A stretch of DNA of 64,000 nt from Cronobacter dublinensis subsp. dublinensis LMG 23823 (GTDB lineage: Bacteria; Pseudomonadota; Gammaproteobacteria; Enterobacterales; Enterobacteriaceae). The notes under the pieces were generated by a model. It made no database searches. It was given only the letters and a program-made list of their open reading frames with translations, and had not been told where the DNA came from. Both the position numbers and the translations under genes were made by a program. Location of the stretch: contig NZ_CP012266.1 in NCBI RefSeq assembly GCF_001277235.1, positions 2,914,001 through 2,978,000 on the forward strand. The letters are read 5' to 3'. Positions 25,380-34,785 of the stretch are shown one piece after another (positions within the stretch are counted from its first letter, which is position 1; the number at the start of each line of letters is the position of its first letter).

Positions 25380-27677
25380 TTACAGCAGTTCGAATTCGCC
25401 CTGCTTCACGCGTACCGAGTCGAGCCCGATAAAGACGTTGAACTTGCCGGGCTCGGCGTCATATTTCATGCGCTGATTCCAGAATTTCAGTGCGTCGACG
25501 TCAATCGGGAAGCTGACGGTCTGGCTTTCGCCAGGCTTGAGCGTCACTTTCTCAAAGCCGCGCAGCTGTTTCACCGGACGGCTCATGGACGCCGTGACGT
25601 CCTGGAGATACATCTGCACCGCCGTTGCGCCTTCGCGTTTGCCGGTATTGGTCACCGTCACGCTGGCGGTCACTTTGCCGTCACGTTTCAGGGTCGGCGC
25701 GGAGAGCTTCACGTCGGAAACGCTGAACGTGGTGTAGCTCAGGCCATAGCCAAACGGATACAGCGGGCCGTTGGCTTCGTCGAAGTAGCGCGAGGTGTAT
25801 TTGTTCGGTTTTTCCGGGTTGTACGGACGGCCTGTGTTGAGATGACTGTAGTAAACCGGGATCTGGCCAACCGAGCGCGGGAAAGAAATCGGCAGTTTGC
25901 CCGACGGGTTGTAGTCGCCAAACAGCACGTCGGCGATGGCGTTACCGCCTTCGGTCCCGGCAAACCAGGTTTCCAGCATCGCGTCGGCCTGCTGATCTTC
26001 TTTCACCAGCGCCAGCGGGCGACCGTTCATCAGCACCAGCACCAGCGGTTTGCCGGTCGCTTTCAGCGCGCTAATCAGGTCACGCTGGCTTTGCGGAATG
26101 GTCAGATCGGTACGGCTGGATGCCTCATGCGCCATGCCCTGGGCTTCGCCGACCACCGCCACAACCACATCAGACTGCTTCGCGACGTTCACCGCCTCGT
26201 CGATCATTTCCTTCGGCGTGCGTTTATCCACGACGACGGCAGGCTCATAGAGGTTCAGGAAGTCGACAATGCCTTTGTCATCGGTGACGTTCGCGCCTTT
26301 GGCGTAGAGAATTTTCGCCTTATCGCCAGCGACGTTTTTCATGCCCTGCAGCAGCGTCACGGCCTGATCGGCCACGCCCGCGGCAGACCAGCTGCCCATC
26401 ATGTCGCGCTTGCTGTCAGCAAGCGGCCCGACCACCGCGATGGTGCCGGATTTTTTCAGCGGCAGCGTCTCCAGGCGGTTTTTCAGCAGCACCAGGCTTT
26501 CACGCGCCACGCGGCGTGCGTCGTCGCGGTGCAGACGACTTTCGGCGTTGGTGTCTTTAGGGTCAGATTCTTTCGGGCCCAGATGGCTGTAGGGATCGTT
26601 AAACAGCCCCATGTCGTATTTAACGTTCAACACGTGACGGGTGGCGTCGTCGAGCTCGGCCATCGTCACTTTGCCGCTCTTGATAAGATCCGGCAGGTAT
26701 TTGCTGTAATACTCGTCCGCCATGCTCATATCGACGCCGGATTTGATAGCCACGCGTACCGCGTCTTCCGGGCCGGACGCCGTGCCGTGTTTAATCAGCT
26801 CTTTAATCGCGCCGTGGTCGGAGATGGTGATGCCTTTAAAGCCCCAGTCGTCGCGCAGCAGATCTTTTAGCAGCCAGCCATCGGATGCCGCTGGCGTACC
26901 GTTCAGGGAGTTGAGCGCAATCATCACCCCGCCGCTGCCCGCGTCGAGCGCCTCTTTGTACGGCGGCATGTAGTCGTTGAACAGGCGCTGGGAGCTCATA
27001 TCGACGGTGTTGTACTCTTTACCGCCTTCCACCGCGCCGTAGGCGGCGAAGTGTTTCACGCTGGTCATCACCGAATAGCGGTCCGCCGGGCTCTTGCCCT
27101 GCATCGATTCCACCATGGTTTTGCCCATCATGCTGGTGAGATAGGTGTCCTCGCCGAACCCTTCAGAGCCGCGGCCCCAGCGCGGGTCGCGCGTCACGTC
27201 CACCATCGGCGCCCAGGTCATGTTCAGACCGTCGTCGGCGGCTTCATAGGCCGATATGCGGCCTACCGTTTTCACCGCGTCGAGGTTAAAGGAGGACGCC
27301 AGCCCCAGGCTGTTCGGGAAAATAGTGCGCTGGCCGTGCAGCACGTCGTAGGCGAAGAACAGCGGGATTTTCAGGCGGCTTAACTGCATCACCTGATCCT
27401 GCATCGTACGGATATCCGGGCGGGTCACGGTGTTGAAAATTGCGCCGACCTGACCTTCTTTGATCATGTCCCGAATCGCTTCTTTCGGGTTATCCGGCCC
27501 TACGCTAATGAGGCGCAGCTGGCCTATCTTCTCATCGACCGTCATTTTTTTGAGTAAATCGGTGACGAACGCATCCCGCGCTTCGGGCGTCAACGGATGA
27601 TCGCCGAACTGTTCAGACGCCAGGGCCGGTTGCAGCGCAAGGCTCACGGCCATACCCACAGAACAAAGCCATTTCAT
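25380..27677 (-). CDS. bglX: Periplasmic beta-glucosidase BglX (GH3)
   Basis: This 765-residue glycoside hydrolase family 3 enzyme is exported by a signal peptide (about the first 20 residues, ending ALASEQF). It cleaves beta-glucosides in the periplasm. The (beta/alpha)8 domain contains KHFAAYGAVEGG and the nucleophile Asp in GITISDHGAIKEL. The (alpha/beta)6 sandwich domain includes VVGEAQGMAHEASSRTDL. A C-terminal fibronectin III-like domain ends the protein (FNVFIGLDSVRVKQGEFELL). Length equals E. coli BglX. It is a single gene with its own terminator, divergent from dld. Confidence 0.96.
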   Translation of the reverse strand: MKWLCSVGMAVSLALQPALASEQFGDHPLTPEARDAFVTDLLKKMTVDEKIGQLRLISVGPDNPKEAIRDMIKEGQVGAIFNTVTRPDIRTMQDQVMQLSRLKIPLFFAYDVLHGQRTIFPNSLGLASSFNLDAVKTVGRISAYEAADDGLNMTWAPMVDVTRDPRWGRGSEGFGEDTYLTSMMGKTMVESMQGKSPADRYSVMTSVKHFAAYGAVEGGKEYNTVDMSSQRLFNDYMPPYKEALDAGSGGVMIALNSLNGTPAASDGWLLKDLLRDDWGFKGITISDHGAIKELIKHGTASGPEDAVRVAIKSGVDMSMADEYYSKYLPDLIKSGKVTMAELDDATRHVLNVKYDMGLFNDPYSHLGPKESDPKDTNAESRLHRDDARRVARESLVLLKNRLETLPLKKSGTIAVVGPLADSKRDMMGSWSAAGVADQAVTLLQGMKNVAGDKAKILYAKGANVTDDKGIVDFLNLYEPAVVVDKRTPKEMIDEAVNVAKQSDVVVAVVGEAQGMAHEASSRTDLTIPQSQRDLISALKATGKPLVLVLMNGRPLALVKEDQQADAMLETWFAGTEGGNAIADVLFGDYNPSGKLPISFPRSVGQIPVYYSHLNTGRPYNPEKPNKYTSRYFDEANGPLYPFGYGLSYTTFSVSDVKLSAPTLKRDGKVTASVTVTNTGKREGATAVQMYLQDVTASMSRPVKQLRGFEKVTLKPGESQTVSFPIDVDALKFWNQRMKYDAEPGKFNVFIGLDSVRVKQGEFELL

Positions 27678-27871
27678 AGGATTAACTCTCTTTCAGACGC
27701 AGCCGCAACGTTGCCGCCACAAAGATATAAGGTGTGCAGTGTGCCATAAGCCTTAGCAGGGAAGAAGCCAAACGCAAGTTTATCCGCTGATTTTTCAACC
27801 TTTTCGGACTCGTCGCGAAATTCGCGGCTATGCTTAGAGACGTGCGTTTTCTCTGCCACAAGGAGTGGAAC

Positions 27872-29623
27872 ATGATCCTGACACCAACCTCCGATAACCA
27901 GCAGGTTATCGCGGAGCTGACCCGCATTACCGGCGCCAGCCATCTTCTCACCGATCCGGCCAAAACCGCCCGCTACCGCAAAGGCTTTCGCTCAGGCCAG
28001 GGCGAGGCGCTGGCCGTTATTTTTCCCGGTACGCTGCTGGAATTATGGCGCGTTCTGGAAGTTTGCGTCGCCGCCGACAAAATTATTCTGATGCAGGCGG
28101 CCAATACCGGCCTGACCGAAGGGTCGACGCCGAACGGCAACGACTACGATCGCGACATTATTATTATCAGCACGCTGCGCCTCGATAAGCTGCATCTGCT
28201 GGGTAAGGGCGAGCAGATCCTGGCTTACCCCGGCACCACGCTCTGGCAGCTGGAGCGCGCGTTAAAGCCGCTCGGGCGCGAGCCGCACTCGGTGATTGGC
28301 TCCTCGTGCATCGGCGCGTCGGTGATGGGCGGCATCTGCAATAACTCCGGCGGCGCGCTGGTGCATCGCGGCCCCGCCTATACCGAAATGGCTCTGTTTG
28401 CGCAGATTGATGAAACCGGACGGCTGCGCCTCGTCAACCATCTCGGCATCGATCTGGGCCAGACGCCGGAGCAGATCCTGGGCCGCCTGGATGATGACCG
28501 TATCGACCCCGCTGCGGTGCGCCACGACGAGCGCCAGGCGTCTGACCGCCACTACATCGAGCGCGTGCGCGATATCGAGGCTGACAGCCCGGCGCGCTAC
28601 AACGCCAACCCGGAGCGGCTGTTCGAGGCCTCCGGCTGCGCCGGTAAGCTTGCCGTGTTCGCCGTGCGTCTTGATACCTTCGAGGCGGAAAAGCGCCAGG
28701 AAGTGTTTTATATCGGCACCAATCAGCCCGACGTGCTGACCCAGATTCGCCGCCATATTCTCGCGAACTTCCAGAGTCTGCCGGTCGCGGGCGAATATAT
28801 GCACCGCGACATCTACGACATCGCCGAGCGCTACGGGAAAGACACCTTCCTGATGATCAACAAGCTCGGCACCGACAAAATGCCGTTCTTCTTCACCACC
28901 AAAGGCCGCACCGACGCCTGGCTTGAGAAAGTGCCGTTTATCAAACCGCACTTTACCGACCGCGTGATGCAAAAACTGGGCGGACTGTTCCCCGGCCACC
29001 TGCCGCCGCGCATGAAAAGCTGGCGCGATAAATATGAGCATCACCTGCTGCTGAAAATGGCGGGGGACGGCATCGAAGAGGCGCGCAGCTGGCTGACCGC
29101 GTTCTTTAAAGACGCCGAGGGCGATTTCTTCGCCTGTACGGCGGAAGAAGGCAGCAAAGCGTTTCTGCATCGCTTTGCGGCGGCGGGCGCGGCGGTGCGC
29201 TACCACGCGGTGCATGCCGATGAGGTCGAGGATATTCTGGCGCTCGACATCGCCCTGCGGCGCAACGACACCGAGTGGTTCGAGCATCTGCCACCGGAAA
29301 TCGACAGCAAACTGGTGCATAAGCTCTATTACGGCCACTTCTTCTGTCACGTTTTCCATCAGGATTACATCGTCAAGAAGGGGGTGGACGTCCACGCGCT
29401 GAAAGAAGAGATGCTGGCGCTGCTGCGGGCGCGCGGCGCGCAATACCCGGCGGAACATAACGTCGGCCATCTCTATGAAGCGCCGGAGAGCTTAAAACAA
29501 TTTTATAAGGCCAACGACCCGACCAACAGCATGAACCCCGGCATCGGCAAAACGCCGAAGCAGAAATACTGGGGCGAGCCTGCCGGGATCGCACAAACGC
29601 CGACGGACAGCGCCTCCCGCTGA
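27872..29623 (+). CDS. dld: Quinone-dependent D-lactate dehydrogenase Dld
   Basis: This 583-residue membrane-associated FAD enzyme oxidises D-lactate to pyruvate and feeds electrons to the quinone pool. The FAD-binding segment has ILMQAANTGLTEGSTPNGN, the cap region HREDIYDIAERYGKD-like sequence (here MHRDIYDIAERYGKDTF) and the end NDPTNSMNPGIGKT. ATG at 27872 with AGGAG 6 nt upstream is chosen over the ATG at 27830, which lacks both a site and homology. It is divergent from bglX as in E. coli. The C-terminal tail is somewhat longer than the 571-residue E. coli protein. Confidence 0.96.
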   Translation: MILTPTSDNQQVIAELTRITGASHLLTDPAKTARYRKGFRSGQGEALAVIFPGTLLELWRVLEVCVAADKIILMQAANTGLTEGSTPNGNDYDRDIIIISTLRLDKLHLLGKGEQILAYPGTTLWQLERALKPLGREPHSVIGSSCIGASVMGGICNNSGGALVHRGPAYTEMALFAQIDETGRLRLVNHLGIDLGQTPEQILGRLDDDRIDPAAVRHDERQASDRHYIERVRDIEADSPARYNANPERLFEASGCAGKLAVFAVRLDTFEAEKRQEVFYIGTNQPDVLTQIRRHILANFQSLPVAGEYMHRDIYDIAERYGKDTFLMINKLGTDKMPFFFTTKGRTDAWLEKVPFIKPHFTDRVMQKLGGLFPGHLPPRMKSWRDKYEHHLLLKMAGDGIEEARSWLTAFFKDAEGDFFACTAEEGSKAFLHRFAAAGAAVRYHAVHADEVEDILALDIALRRNDTEWFEHLPPEIDSKLVHKLYYGHFFCHVFHQDYIVKKGVDVHALKEEMLALLRARGAQYPAEHNVGHLYEAPESLKQFYKANDPTNSMNPGIGKTPKQKYWGEPAGIAQTPTDSASR

Positions 29624-29669
29624 TTCTGGCAGGCTGTATTCTTTTTAAGCACAGGCATAATATATCCGC

Positions 29670-29700
29670 CACACCGCCGGAGCCCTCCGGCGGTGTGCTT
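29670..29700 (+). terminator. GC-rich hairpin after dld
   Basis: An 11-bp perfect stem pairs CACACCGCCGG (29670-29680) with CCGGCGGTGTG (29687-29697), followed by only CTTTC. It lies 46 bp after dld and 18 bp before the next start, so it may be a weak terminator or a 5'-leader structure. Confidence 0.5.
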
Positions 29701-29715
29701 TCAGAGGATACAGGT

Positions 29716-30270
29716 ATGGCTGTTGTGGAACATCTCACGGCGTCGAAAGCCGCGATTCGGGACGTCACGCCGGGGGATATCGAGGCCATCCGCGCGATTT
29801 ACGGCTGGCACGTCGAACACGGCCGCGCCTCATTTGAAGAAACGCCCCCCACCCTCGCGGAGATGACCGCGCGCGTCACCGCCGTGACGGATCAGGGCCT
29901 GCCGTGGCTGGTGGCGGAACTCGACGGCATCGTGGTTGGCTACAGTTACGCCTCGCCCTGGCGTCCGCGCCCCGCGTATCGTTATACCCTCGAAGAATCC
30001 ATTTACATCGACGCCAGCGTGACCGGTCGCGGCATCGGCAGCCGTCTGTTGCAGGCGCTGATCGAGCGCTGCGAGCAAGGCCCGTGGCGGCAGATGATGG
30101 CGGTGATAGGCGATGGCGAGAATAATCGCGGCTCGACGCGGCTGCACCGGCTGCTGGGGTTTGAAGTAGTGGGGAATCTGCGCAGCGTCGGGTTTAAGTT
30201 CGGCGGCTGGCGCGACACGCTGATTATGCAGCGTCCGCTCAATCAGGGAGACTGGACGCTGCCGGAATAA
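29716..30270 (+). CDS. Phosphinothricin-acetyltransferase-like GNAT protein
   Basis: This 184-residue acetyltransferase is of the Pat/MnaT (YncA) type, whose members acetylate phosphinothricin or methionine sulfone/sulfoximine. It shows the PAT-type stretch IRAIYGWHVEHGRASFEETPP and SPWRPRPAYRYTLEESIYID. The acetyl-CoA motif is VTGRGIGSRLLQAL, and the end includes GENNRGSTRLHRLLGFEVVG and SVGFKFGGWRDTLIMQR. The start at 29716 is used because homology begins after it. It ends one base before the convergent pbpG stop. The natural substrate is uncertain. Confidence 0.85.
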   Translation: MAVVEHLTASKAAIRDVTPGDIEAIRAIYGWHVEHGRASFEETPPTLAEMTARVTAVTDQGLPWLVAELDGIVVGYSYASPWRPRPAYRYTLEESIYIDASVTGRGIGSRLLQALIERCEQGPWRQMMAVIGDGENNRGSTRLHRLLGFEVVGNLRSVGFKFGGWRDTLIMQRPLNQGDWTLPE

Positions 30271-30271
30271 C

Positions 30272-31204
30272 TTATTCGGCGCTGTTGTTCGCCATCTGCG
30301 CTGCTTTCTGACGCTTATAGCTGAGCGCGGCCTCAGGCACCGGTTGCGCCTTGCCGGTTTCAAGCCAGGTACGCAGACGGCTGGCGTCGGCAAAATGCGT
30401 GTACTTGCCGAAGGCGTCCATCACCACCAGCGACACCGGGCGGTTGTTAATGAGCGTGCGCATCATAAGGCAATGTCCCGCCGCGTTGGTGAAGCCGGTT
30501 TTGGTCAGCTGAATATTCCAGTTGTCGCGATAGACCAGGTGGTTGGTGTTGCGAAACGGCAGCGTGTACGCCGGGTTGGCGAATGTCGCCATCTCCTCGC
30601 GCGTGGTGCTGAGCTGGCCAATCAGCGGATACTGTTTGGTGGCGATCAGAAGTTTGGTGAGATCGCGCGCGGTAGAGACGTTCTGGATGGACAGCCCCGT
30701 CGGCTCCACAAAATGCGTGTTACGCATGCCGAGCGCTTTGGCTTTGGCGTTCATGGCGCGGATAAACGCGTCGTAGCCGCCCGGATAATGATGCGCAAGG
30801 CTCGCCGCCGCGCGGTTTTCCGACGACATCAGCGCCAGCAGCAGCATATTCTTACGGCTGATCTGGCTGTTTAAGCGCACCCGCGAATAGATCCCTTTCA
30901 TCTCCGGCGTATGGCTGATATCCACGGTCAACACTTCATCAAGCGGCAGGCTGGCGTCGAGCACGACCATTGCCGTCATCACTTTGGTAATGGACGCAAT
31001 CGGGCGCACCAGATCCGGGTGGCTTGAGAACAGCACTTCATTGGTACGCAGATCGACTATCATGGCGCTGCCCGAGGCGATTTGCGGCTCGGCGGCGGAG
31101 ACCAGCGGCGCGGCGGCTTTGGCGGCGGCGAGCGCGGGCGTGGAAAGCGGCGCGGCCAGCAGCAGCGCAAGACTTAACAGGGAAAGACGAATTTTTGTCG
31201 ACAT
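30272..31204 (-). CDS. pbpG: D-alanyl-D-alanine endopeptidase PbpG (PBP7)
   Basis: This 310-residue periplasmic peptidase of the S11 family cleaves DD-crosslinks in murein. A signal peptide ends near AALAAAK-like residues 25-30. The three penicillin-binding motifs are all present: SITK with nucleophile Ser71, SEN at 128-130, and KTG at 235-237. It is convergent with the acetyltransferase, with no base to spare for a terminator. In E. coli it follows dld directly, so the acetyltransferase is an insertion. Confidence 0.95.
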   Translation of the reverse strand: MSTKIRLSLLSLALLLAAPLSTPALAAAKAAAPLVSAAEPQIASGSAMIVDLRTNEVLFSSHPDLVRPIASITKVMTAMVVLDASLPLDEVLTVDISHTPEMKGIYSRVRLNSQISRKNMLLLALMSSENRAAASLAHHYPGGYDAFIRAMNAKAKALGMRNTHFVEPTGLSIQNVSTARDLTKLLIATKQYPLIGQLSTTREEMATFANPAYTLPFRNTNHLVYRDNWNIQLTKTGFTNAAGHCLMMRTLINNRPVSLVVMDAFGKYTHFADASRLRTWLETGKAQPVPEAALSYKRQKAAQMANNSAE

Positions 31205-31375
31205 GGCGAAAGTTCGGAAAATAATTCACGCGCGTAATCAAACGCACCGCCACCAACGAAAAAAGCTATTGATGGCTGGCGCGGGCATGATACTCCGGCC
31301 TTCGCGTTTCTCGCTACAGAAGATTCAGCGCGCGCCGCAGCGCCGCCGGTTTTTACGCCGGCGGCAAGGTGTCGG

Positions 31376-31963
31376 TCAGAACAGGCGATAACCGTAGCCC
31401 CAGAGCAGCACGGTCAGCGCCAGCAGCACCTCCAGCAGCAGCACGCCGATGGCGAGCGTTGAGCCGGAAAACCGCAGGCTCTCTTCCTGATCGATACTGA
31501 GAAACGCCGGAATGCCCACATAGAGCAGATACCCGGTGTAGAGCAGCGCCAGCGTACCCACCAGCCCGCAGAGCCACACCAGCGGATAGAGCGCCACGAT
31601 ACCGCTTAAAAAAAGCGGCGTCGCCACATAGCCCGCAAAGACCATACAGCTCGCGAGCGACGGGCGATGCGGGAAGTCGCGCGCCATCCACCAGATGACG
31701 CGGCCCATAATGGCGACGCCCACCAGCATCAGCGCATAGAACAGCACTGCCAGATAAAAGCCGGTAAACAGCGACAGTCGGACCACATTACCGTCGCCGA
31801 AATCCCAGCCAATCTGGGTGGTGCCAATGAACGCGCACAGCACGGGAATGGCCGCCATGATGAGCACGTGGTGAGTATAGTGATGCGACACGGTTTCGTT
31901 TTCGCGGCGAATCACCTGCATTTCCTGAAAGGGATGGGCAAGAAGCCCCCAGACATGGTTCAT
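31376..31963 (-). CDS. yohC: Inner membrane protein YohC (Yip1 family)
   Basis: This 195-residue protein has about five membrane helices and the Yip1/YIPF signature region MVFAGYVATPLFLSG. Function is unknown. The start ATG at 31963 gives MNHVWGLLAHPFQEMQVI and the E. coli length; an open extension with GTG at 31978 was rejected. AGGGGGCG precedes the ATG. It is on the same strand as pbpG. The 171-bp gap between them holds a GC hairpin (31342-31365) without a T-run. Confidence 0.92.
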   Translation of the reverse strand: MNHVWGLLAHPFQEMQVIRRENETVSHHYTHHVLIMAAIPVLCAFIGTTQIGWDFGDGNVVRLSLFTGFYLAVLFYALMLVGVAIMGRVIWWMARDFPHRPSLASCMVFAGYVATPLFLSGIVALYPLVWLCGLVGTLALLYTGYLLYVGIPAFLSIDQEESLRFSGSTLAIGVLLLEVLLALTVLLWGYGYRLF

Positions 31964-32146
31964 AACGCCCCCTGACACAGACCGCCCGGAACGGGTGCTT
32001 TAAGTATAATTCAGCGCCACAGATTAAAAAGTAAACAGCACAAAAACGCGCGGAGGGTTCACCCTGCAAGGCGTGACGAGCGCGTTATACTTTTGGTTTC
32101 GCGCGCGGCGCGAACGCAGGCAATACAACGGGAGCATTTTAGATTT

Positions 32147-32713
32147 ATGGATATCAATAACCTGATTGAGCAGTACGGTTATCTGACACTCTTTTTCGGC
32201 AGCCTGGCGGAGGGCGAAACGGTGACCCTGCTGGGCGGCGTGGCGGCCCATCAGGGGCTGCTGCATTTTGGGCTGGTGGTGCTGGTCGTGGCGCTCGGCG
32301 GCATGATTGGCGACCAGTTGCTTTATCTCGCAGGCCGCCACTTCGGCACTCGCGCCCTGGGACGTTTTTCCCGCAAGCAGAAGCAAATTACGCGCGCGCA
32401 AAAGCTTATCCAGCGCCATCCGGCGTGGTTTGTGATTGGCACGCGCTTTATGTATGGCTTTCGCATCATCGGGCCGCTGCTCATTGGCGCAAGCCACATT
32501 CCGCCGAAGCTTTTCCTGCCGCTCAATATTCTCGGCGCGCTGGTGTGGGCGAGCCTGTTTACCACGCTGGGGTATCTGGGTGGAGAGGTGATCGAACCCT
32601 GGCTGCATCGCCTCGATCACCATCTTAAGCATCTGATTTGGGTGGCGCTGGCGGTGGGGATTGTGCTGCTGCTGCGCTGGCTGTGGCATAAGCGCAGCAG
32701 CAGAGAGGATTAA
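32147..32713 (+). CDS. yohD: DedA family membrane protein YohD
   Basis: This 188-residue membrane protein of the DedA/VTT superfamily is related to proteins that flip lipids or support proton motive force. It shows EGETVTLLGGVAAHQG near the N-terminus, and the DedA motif region RFMYGFRIIGPLLIGAS. The start at 32147 gives MDINNLIEQYGYL, aligned with E. coli YohD; the upstream ATG at 32093 lacks homology. The GGAG before it is unusually far (about 13 nt). Its stop shares the bases TTAA with the convergent yohF stop. Confidence 0.92.
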   Translation: MDINNLIEQYGYLTLFFGSLAEGETVTLLGGVAAHQGLLHFGLVVLVVALGGMIGDQLLYLAGRHFGTRALGRFSRKQKQITRAQKLIQRHPAWFVIGTRFMYGFRIIGPLLIGASHIPPKLFLPLNILGALVWASLFTTLGYLGGEVIEPWLHRLDHHLKHLIWVALAVGIVLLLRWLWHKRSSRED

Positions 32714-33486
32714 GACGCCTGCGCTTTAAACTGCGGATTCACGAGCGTAAAGCCGCCGTCGATGATAAACGACTGGCCGGTGGTGTAGGTCGCGCCCTCG
32801 GAGCAGAGCCACGCGACGATGCTGGCTATCTCTTCGGTTTCGCCAGGGCGCGCCAGCGGAATATTCGGCATGGAGCCGGGCTTAGCGTCGCCCTCTTTCA
32901 TGTCGTTCATCGGCGTGGCAATCGCCCCCGGCGCCACGGCGTTCACCAGGATGTTATGTTCCACCAGTTCCAGCGCCATCGATTTGGTTAACCCGCCCAG
33001 CGCATGTTTGGCGGCGGTGTACGCGCTCGCCTCCGGCAGCGGCGTGTGCTCATGCACAGAGGTGATATTGACGATGCGTCCGCCCTGCCCCTGCTTTACC
33101 ATCGCCTTCGCGGCAATCTGCGAGCAAAGAAACGCGCCGTCGACATCCACCGTCTGAATGCTGCGCCATTCGTCGAACGTCATCTCCAGAAACGGCGCTT
33201 TGATCATCGCGCCCGCGTTGTTGACCAGCGCGTCGATGCGCCCGAAACGGTCAATCAGCTCCTGAATGGCGTTCGCGCCTTCCGGCAGGTTGCTGAGGTT
33301 TAGCTGGATAAGCTCGGCGCGCCGTCCGAGGCTTTCCACTTCCCGCGCCGTCGCTTTCGCGCCCTCGTCATCTTTATGCCAGGTGATGCCGATATCAAAA
33401 CCCTGCTTTGCCAGGAAAATCGCACACTTCTTGCCGATGCCAGAATCTGACGCGGTGACGATCGCCACTTTGTTTACAGAACTCAT
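32710..33486 (-). CDS. yohF: Short-chain dehydrogenase YohF
   Basis: This 258-residue NAD(P)-dependent oxidoreductase of the classical SDR family has the cofactor motif TASDSGIG (about residues 10-17), NNAG, and the catalytic Ser-Tyr-Lys set in NITSV and SAYTAAKHALGG. The C-terminal IIDGGFTLVNPQF is typical. E. coli YohF has an unassigned substrate. The start at 33486 follows GGAGG by 4 nt; the longer frame to 33621 was rejected. It overlaps yohD by 4 bp at the 3' ends. Confidence 0.93.
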   Translation of the reverse strand: MSSVNKVAIVTASDSGIGKKCAIFLAKQGFDIGITWHKDDEGAKATAREVESLGRRAELIQLNLSNLPEGANAIQELIDRFGRIDALVNNAGAMIKAPFLEMTFDEWRSIQTVDVDGAFLCSQIAAKAMVKQGQGGRIVNITSVHEHTPLPEASAYTAAKHALGGLTKSMALELVEHNILVNAVAPGAIATPMNDMKEGDAKPGSMPNIPLARPGETEEIASIVAWLCSEGATYTTGQSFIIDGGFTLVNPQFKAQAS

Positions 33487-33599
33487 GGTGCCTCCGGGTG
33501 TTTGCGGTAAAGCGTTAAGTATAGCGACGCCTGAAAATTCAGCCCCCGCGCGGGGTGGCGCGCTATGCGCACTTTTTTCTGCCGCCTTTGCAGGAGCTT

Positions 33600-33606
33600 C
33601 TATACT
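33600..33606 (+). promoter_or_regulatory. Candidate sigma-S-type -10 of yohP
   Basis: CTATACT at 33600-33606 is the perfect sigma-S -10 heptamer (C at -13), followed by GATAATT. No good -35 lies 17 bp upstream, as is common for sigma-S promoters. The predicted leader before yohP is about 47 nt. Confidence 0.5.
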
Positions 33607-33660
33607 GATAATTACCTTCATGGATCAATGAGATCCCGCAAAGACAATAAGGAGTAAGTG

Positions 33661-33744
33661 ATGAAAATCATTCTGTGGGCGGTACTGATTATTTTTCTGA
33701 TTGGGCTATTGGTGGTCACGGGCGTGTTTAAGATGATCTTCTGA
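33661..33744 (+). CDS. yohP: Small membrane protein YohP (27 aa)
   Basis: This single-helix membrane peptide of 27 residues begins MKIILWAVLIIF and ends GVFKMIF. As I remember it, it is identical to E. coli YohP, a model for post-translational SRP-dependent insertion of small proteins. AGGAG lies 6 nt before the ATG. It stands in the yohF-dusC interval as in E. coli. A stress-type promoter and a GC-rich hairpin frame it. Function in the cell is unknown. Confidence 0.93.
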   Translation: MKIILWAVLIIFLIGLLVVTGVFKMIF

Positions 33745-33750
33745 TGTACC

Positions 33751-33780
33751 GGGCGCCGCCTGTCCGCGGCGCCCCTTCTG
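33751..33780 (+). terminator. yohP hairpin terminator
   Basis: GGGCGCCGC (33751-33759) pairs with GCGGCGCCC (33766-33774) and is followed by CTTCTGTT. The T-run is interrupted. It lies just before the stop of the convergent MBL gene and may serve both. Confidence 0.65.
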
Positions 33781-34731
33781 TTAACGCCCGCCGTGGCTGC
33801 TGTAGTTGACCGGCACCCAGCGATACCCGTCTCCCTGCGCTTTTATCTTACCGATCCCCGGAAACGCGATATGCGCAGCCCCCACCCAGGCGTTGCTCTG
33901 CGCCGCCATTTTCAGGGTTTTCTCTCTCATTGCCACCGCGCCATCCTGGTTGACGTCGAAATGTATCGCCACCTGCGGTTGCGGCATCTGCACCGCTTTC
34001 ACATGGATAATATCGCCCCACAGCAGCAGCGTTTCGCCACCGCGGCTCACTTTGTAGATGACGCTGCCAGGCGTGTGACCGGGCGCGGGCAGCGCCTCGA
34101 TGCCAGGCATAATCTGCACCGGCGCGCGGAACGTGCTGAGTTTGCCCGCCGCAATGACCGGGCGCAGCGAGCGCTCGGATTCCGCAAAGGTGTGCCGCTG
34201 GCTCTCTTCCACCTCGTTTTTTCGGGCGGGATTGAGCCATAAATCGACATCGCGCTGATCCACCCGCACGGTGGCGTTCGGGAAAACGGGTTTGCCGTCG
34301 CGCTGCACGCCGCCGGAGTGGTCGCCGTGGATGTGCGTTAATAAGACCGTGTTAATGTTCGCAGGATCGATACCCGCGGCGCGCAGGTTTTCCGGCAGAT
34401 GACCGCCCGCATCGCCCATCAGCGGGCCTGCGCCGGTATCCACGAGGATCAGCCTGTCGCCGGTGTTGATGACATAGGTGTTAATTGAGGTTTCGACCTG
34501 CGGGGTCAGCGCGTCGTCGGCCAGTCGCGCGTTAAGCGCGTCAGGCGCGATGCGGGTCAAGAGCTTATCTGCCGGGATAGTCACGGTGCCGTCAGAGATC
34601 GCCGTTATCTGCCAGTCGCCAAGCATCATGCGGTAATAGCCCGGCGCCTGGGCGGGGGTAATCGGCGCAGCGCCAACGTGCGCCGTGAAGGTGAGCGTAA
34701 AGAGCGCCAGCAGCGCAGCCGTCGTTTTCAT
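33781..34731 (-). CDS. Exported MBL-fold metallo-hydrolase
   Basis: This 316-residue protein has a signal peptide (about residues 1-21, MKTTAALLALFTLTFTAHVG). Its metallo-beta-lactamase fold carries the metal ligands His133, His135, Asp137 and His138 in THIHGDHSGG. His219 lies in GHTPGS, Asp240 in WGD and His287 in AAHIAFPG. The full two-metal site is therefore intact. Overall it looks like the lactonase/hydrolase branch (AiiA- or YtnP-like), not a beta-lactamase. The substrate is unknown. It is divergent from a LysR regulator, which probably controls it. Absent from this place in E. coli K-12. Confidence 0.87.
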   Translation of the reverse strand: MKTTAALLALFTLTFTAHVGAAPITPAQAPGYYRMMLGDWQITAISDGTVTIPADKLLTRIAPDALNARLADDALTPQVETSINTYVINTGDRLILVDTGAGPLMGDAGGHLPENLRAAGIDPANINTVLLTHIHGDHSGGVQRDGKPVFPNATVRVDQRDVDLWLNPARKNEVEESQRHTFAESERSLRPVIAAGKLSTFRAPVQIMPGIEALPAPGHTPGSVIYKVSRGGETLLLWGDIIHVKAVQMPQPQVAIHFDVNQDGAVAMREKTLKMAAQSNAWVGAAHIAFPGIGKIKAQGDGYRWVPVNYSSHGGR

Positions 34732-34785
34732 GGTGTGTCTCCCAGTGATTGGTCTTGCTGAAGTATCGGCGAGGCACTACTATCA

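Noticed and set aside
31342..31365. Terminator between yohC and pbpG
   Set aside because: GCCGCCGG and CCGGCGGC form a good stem, but the T-run lies in the loop and none follows on the relevant strand.
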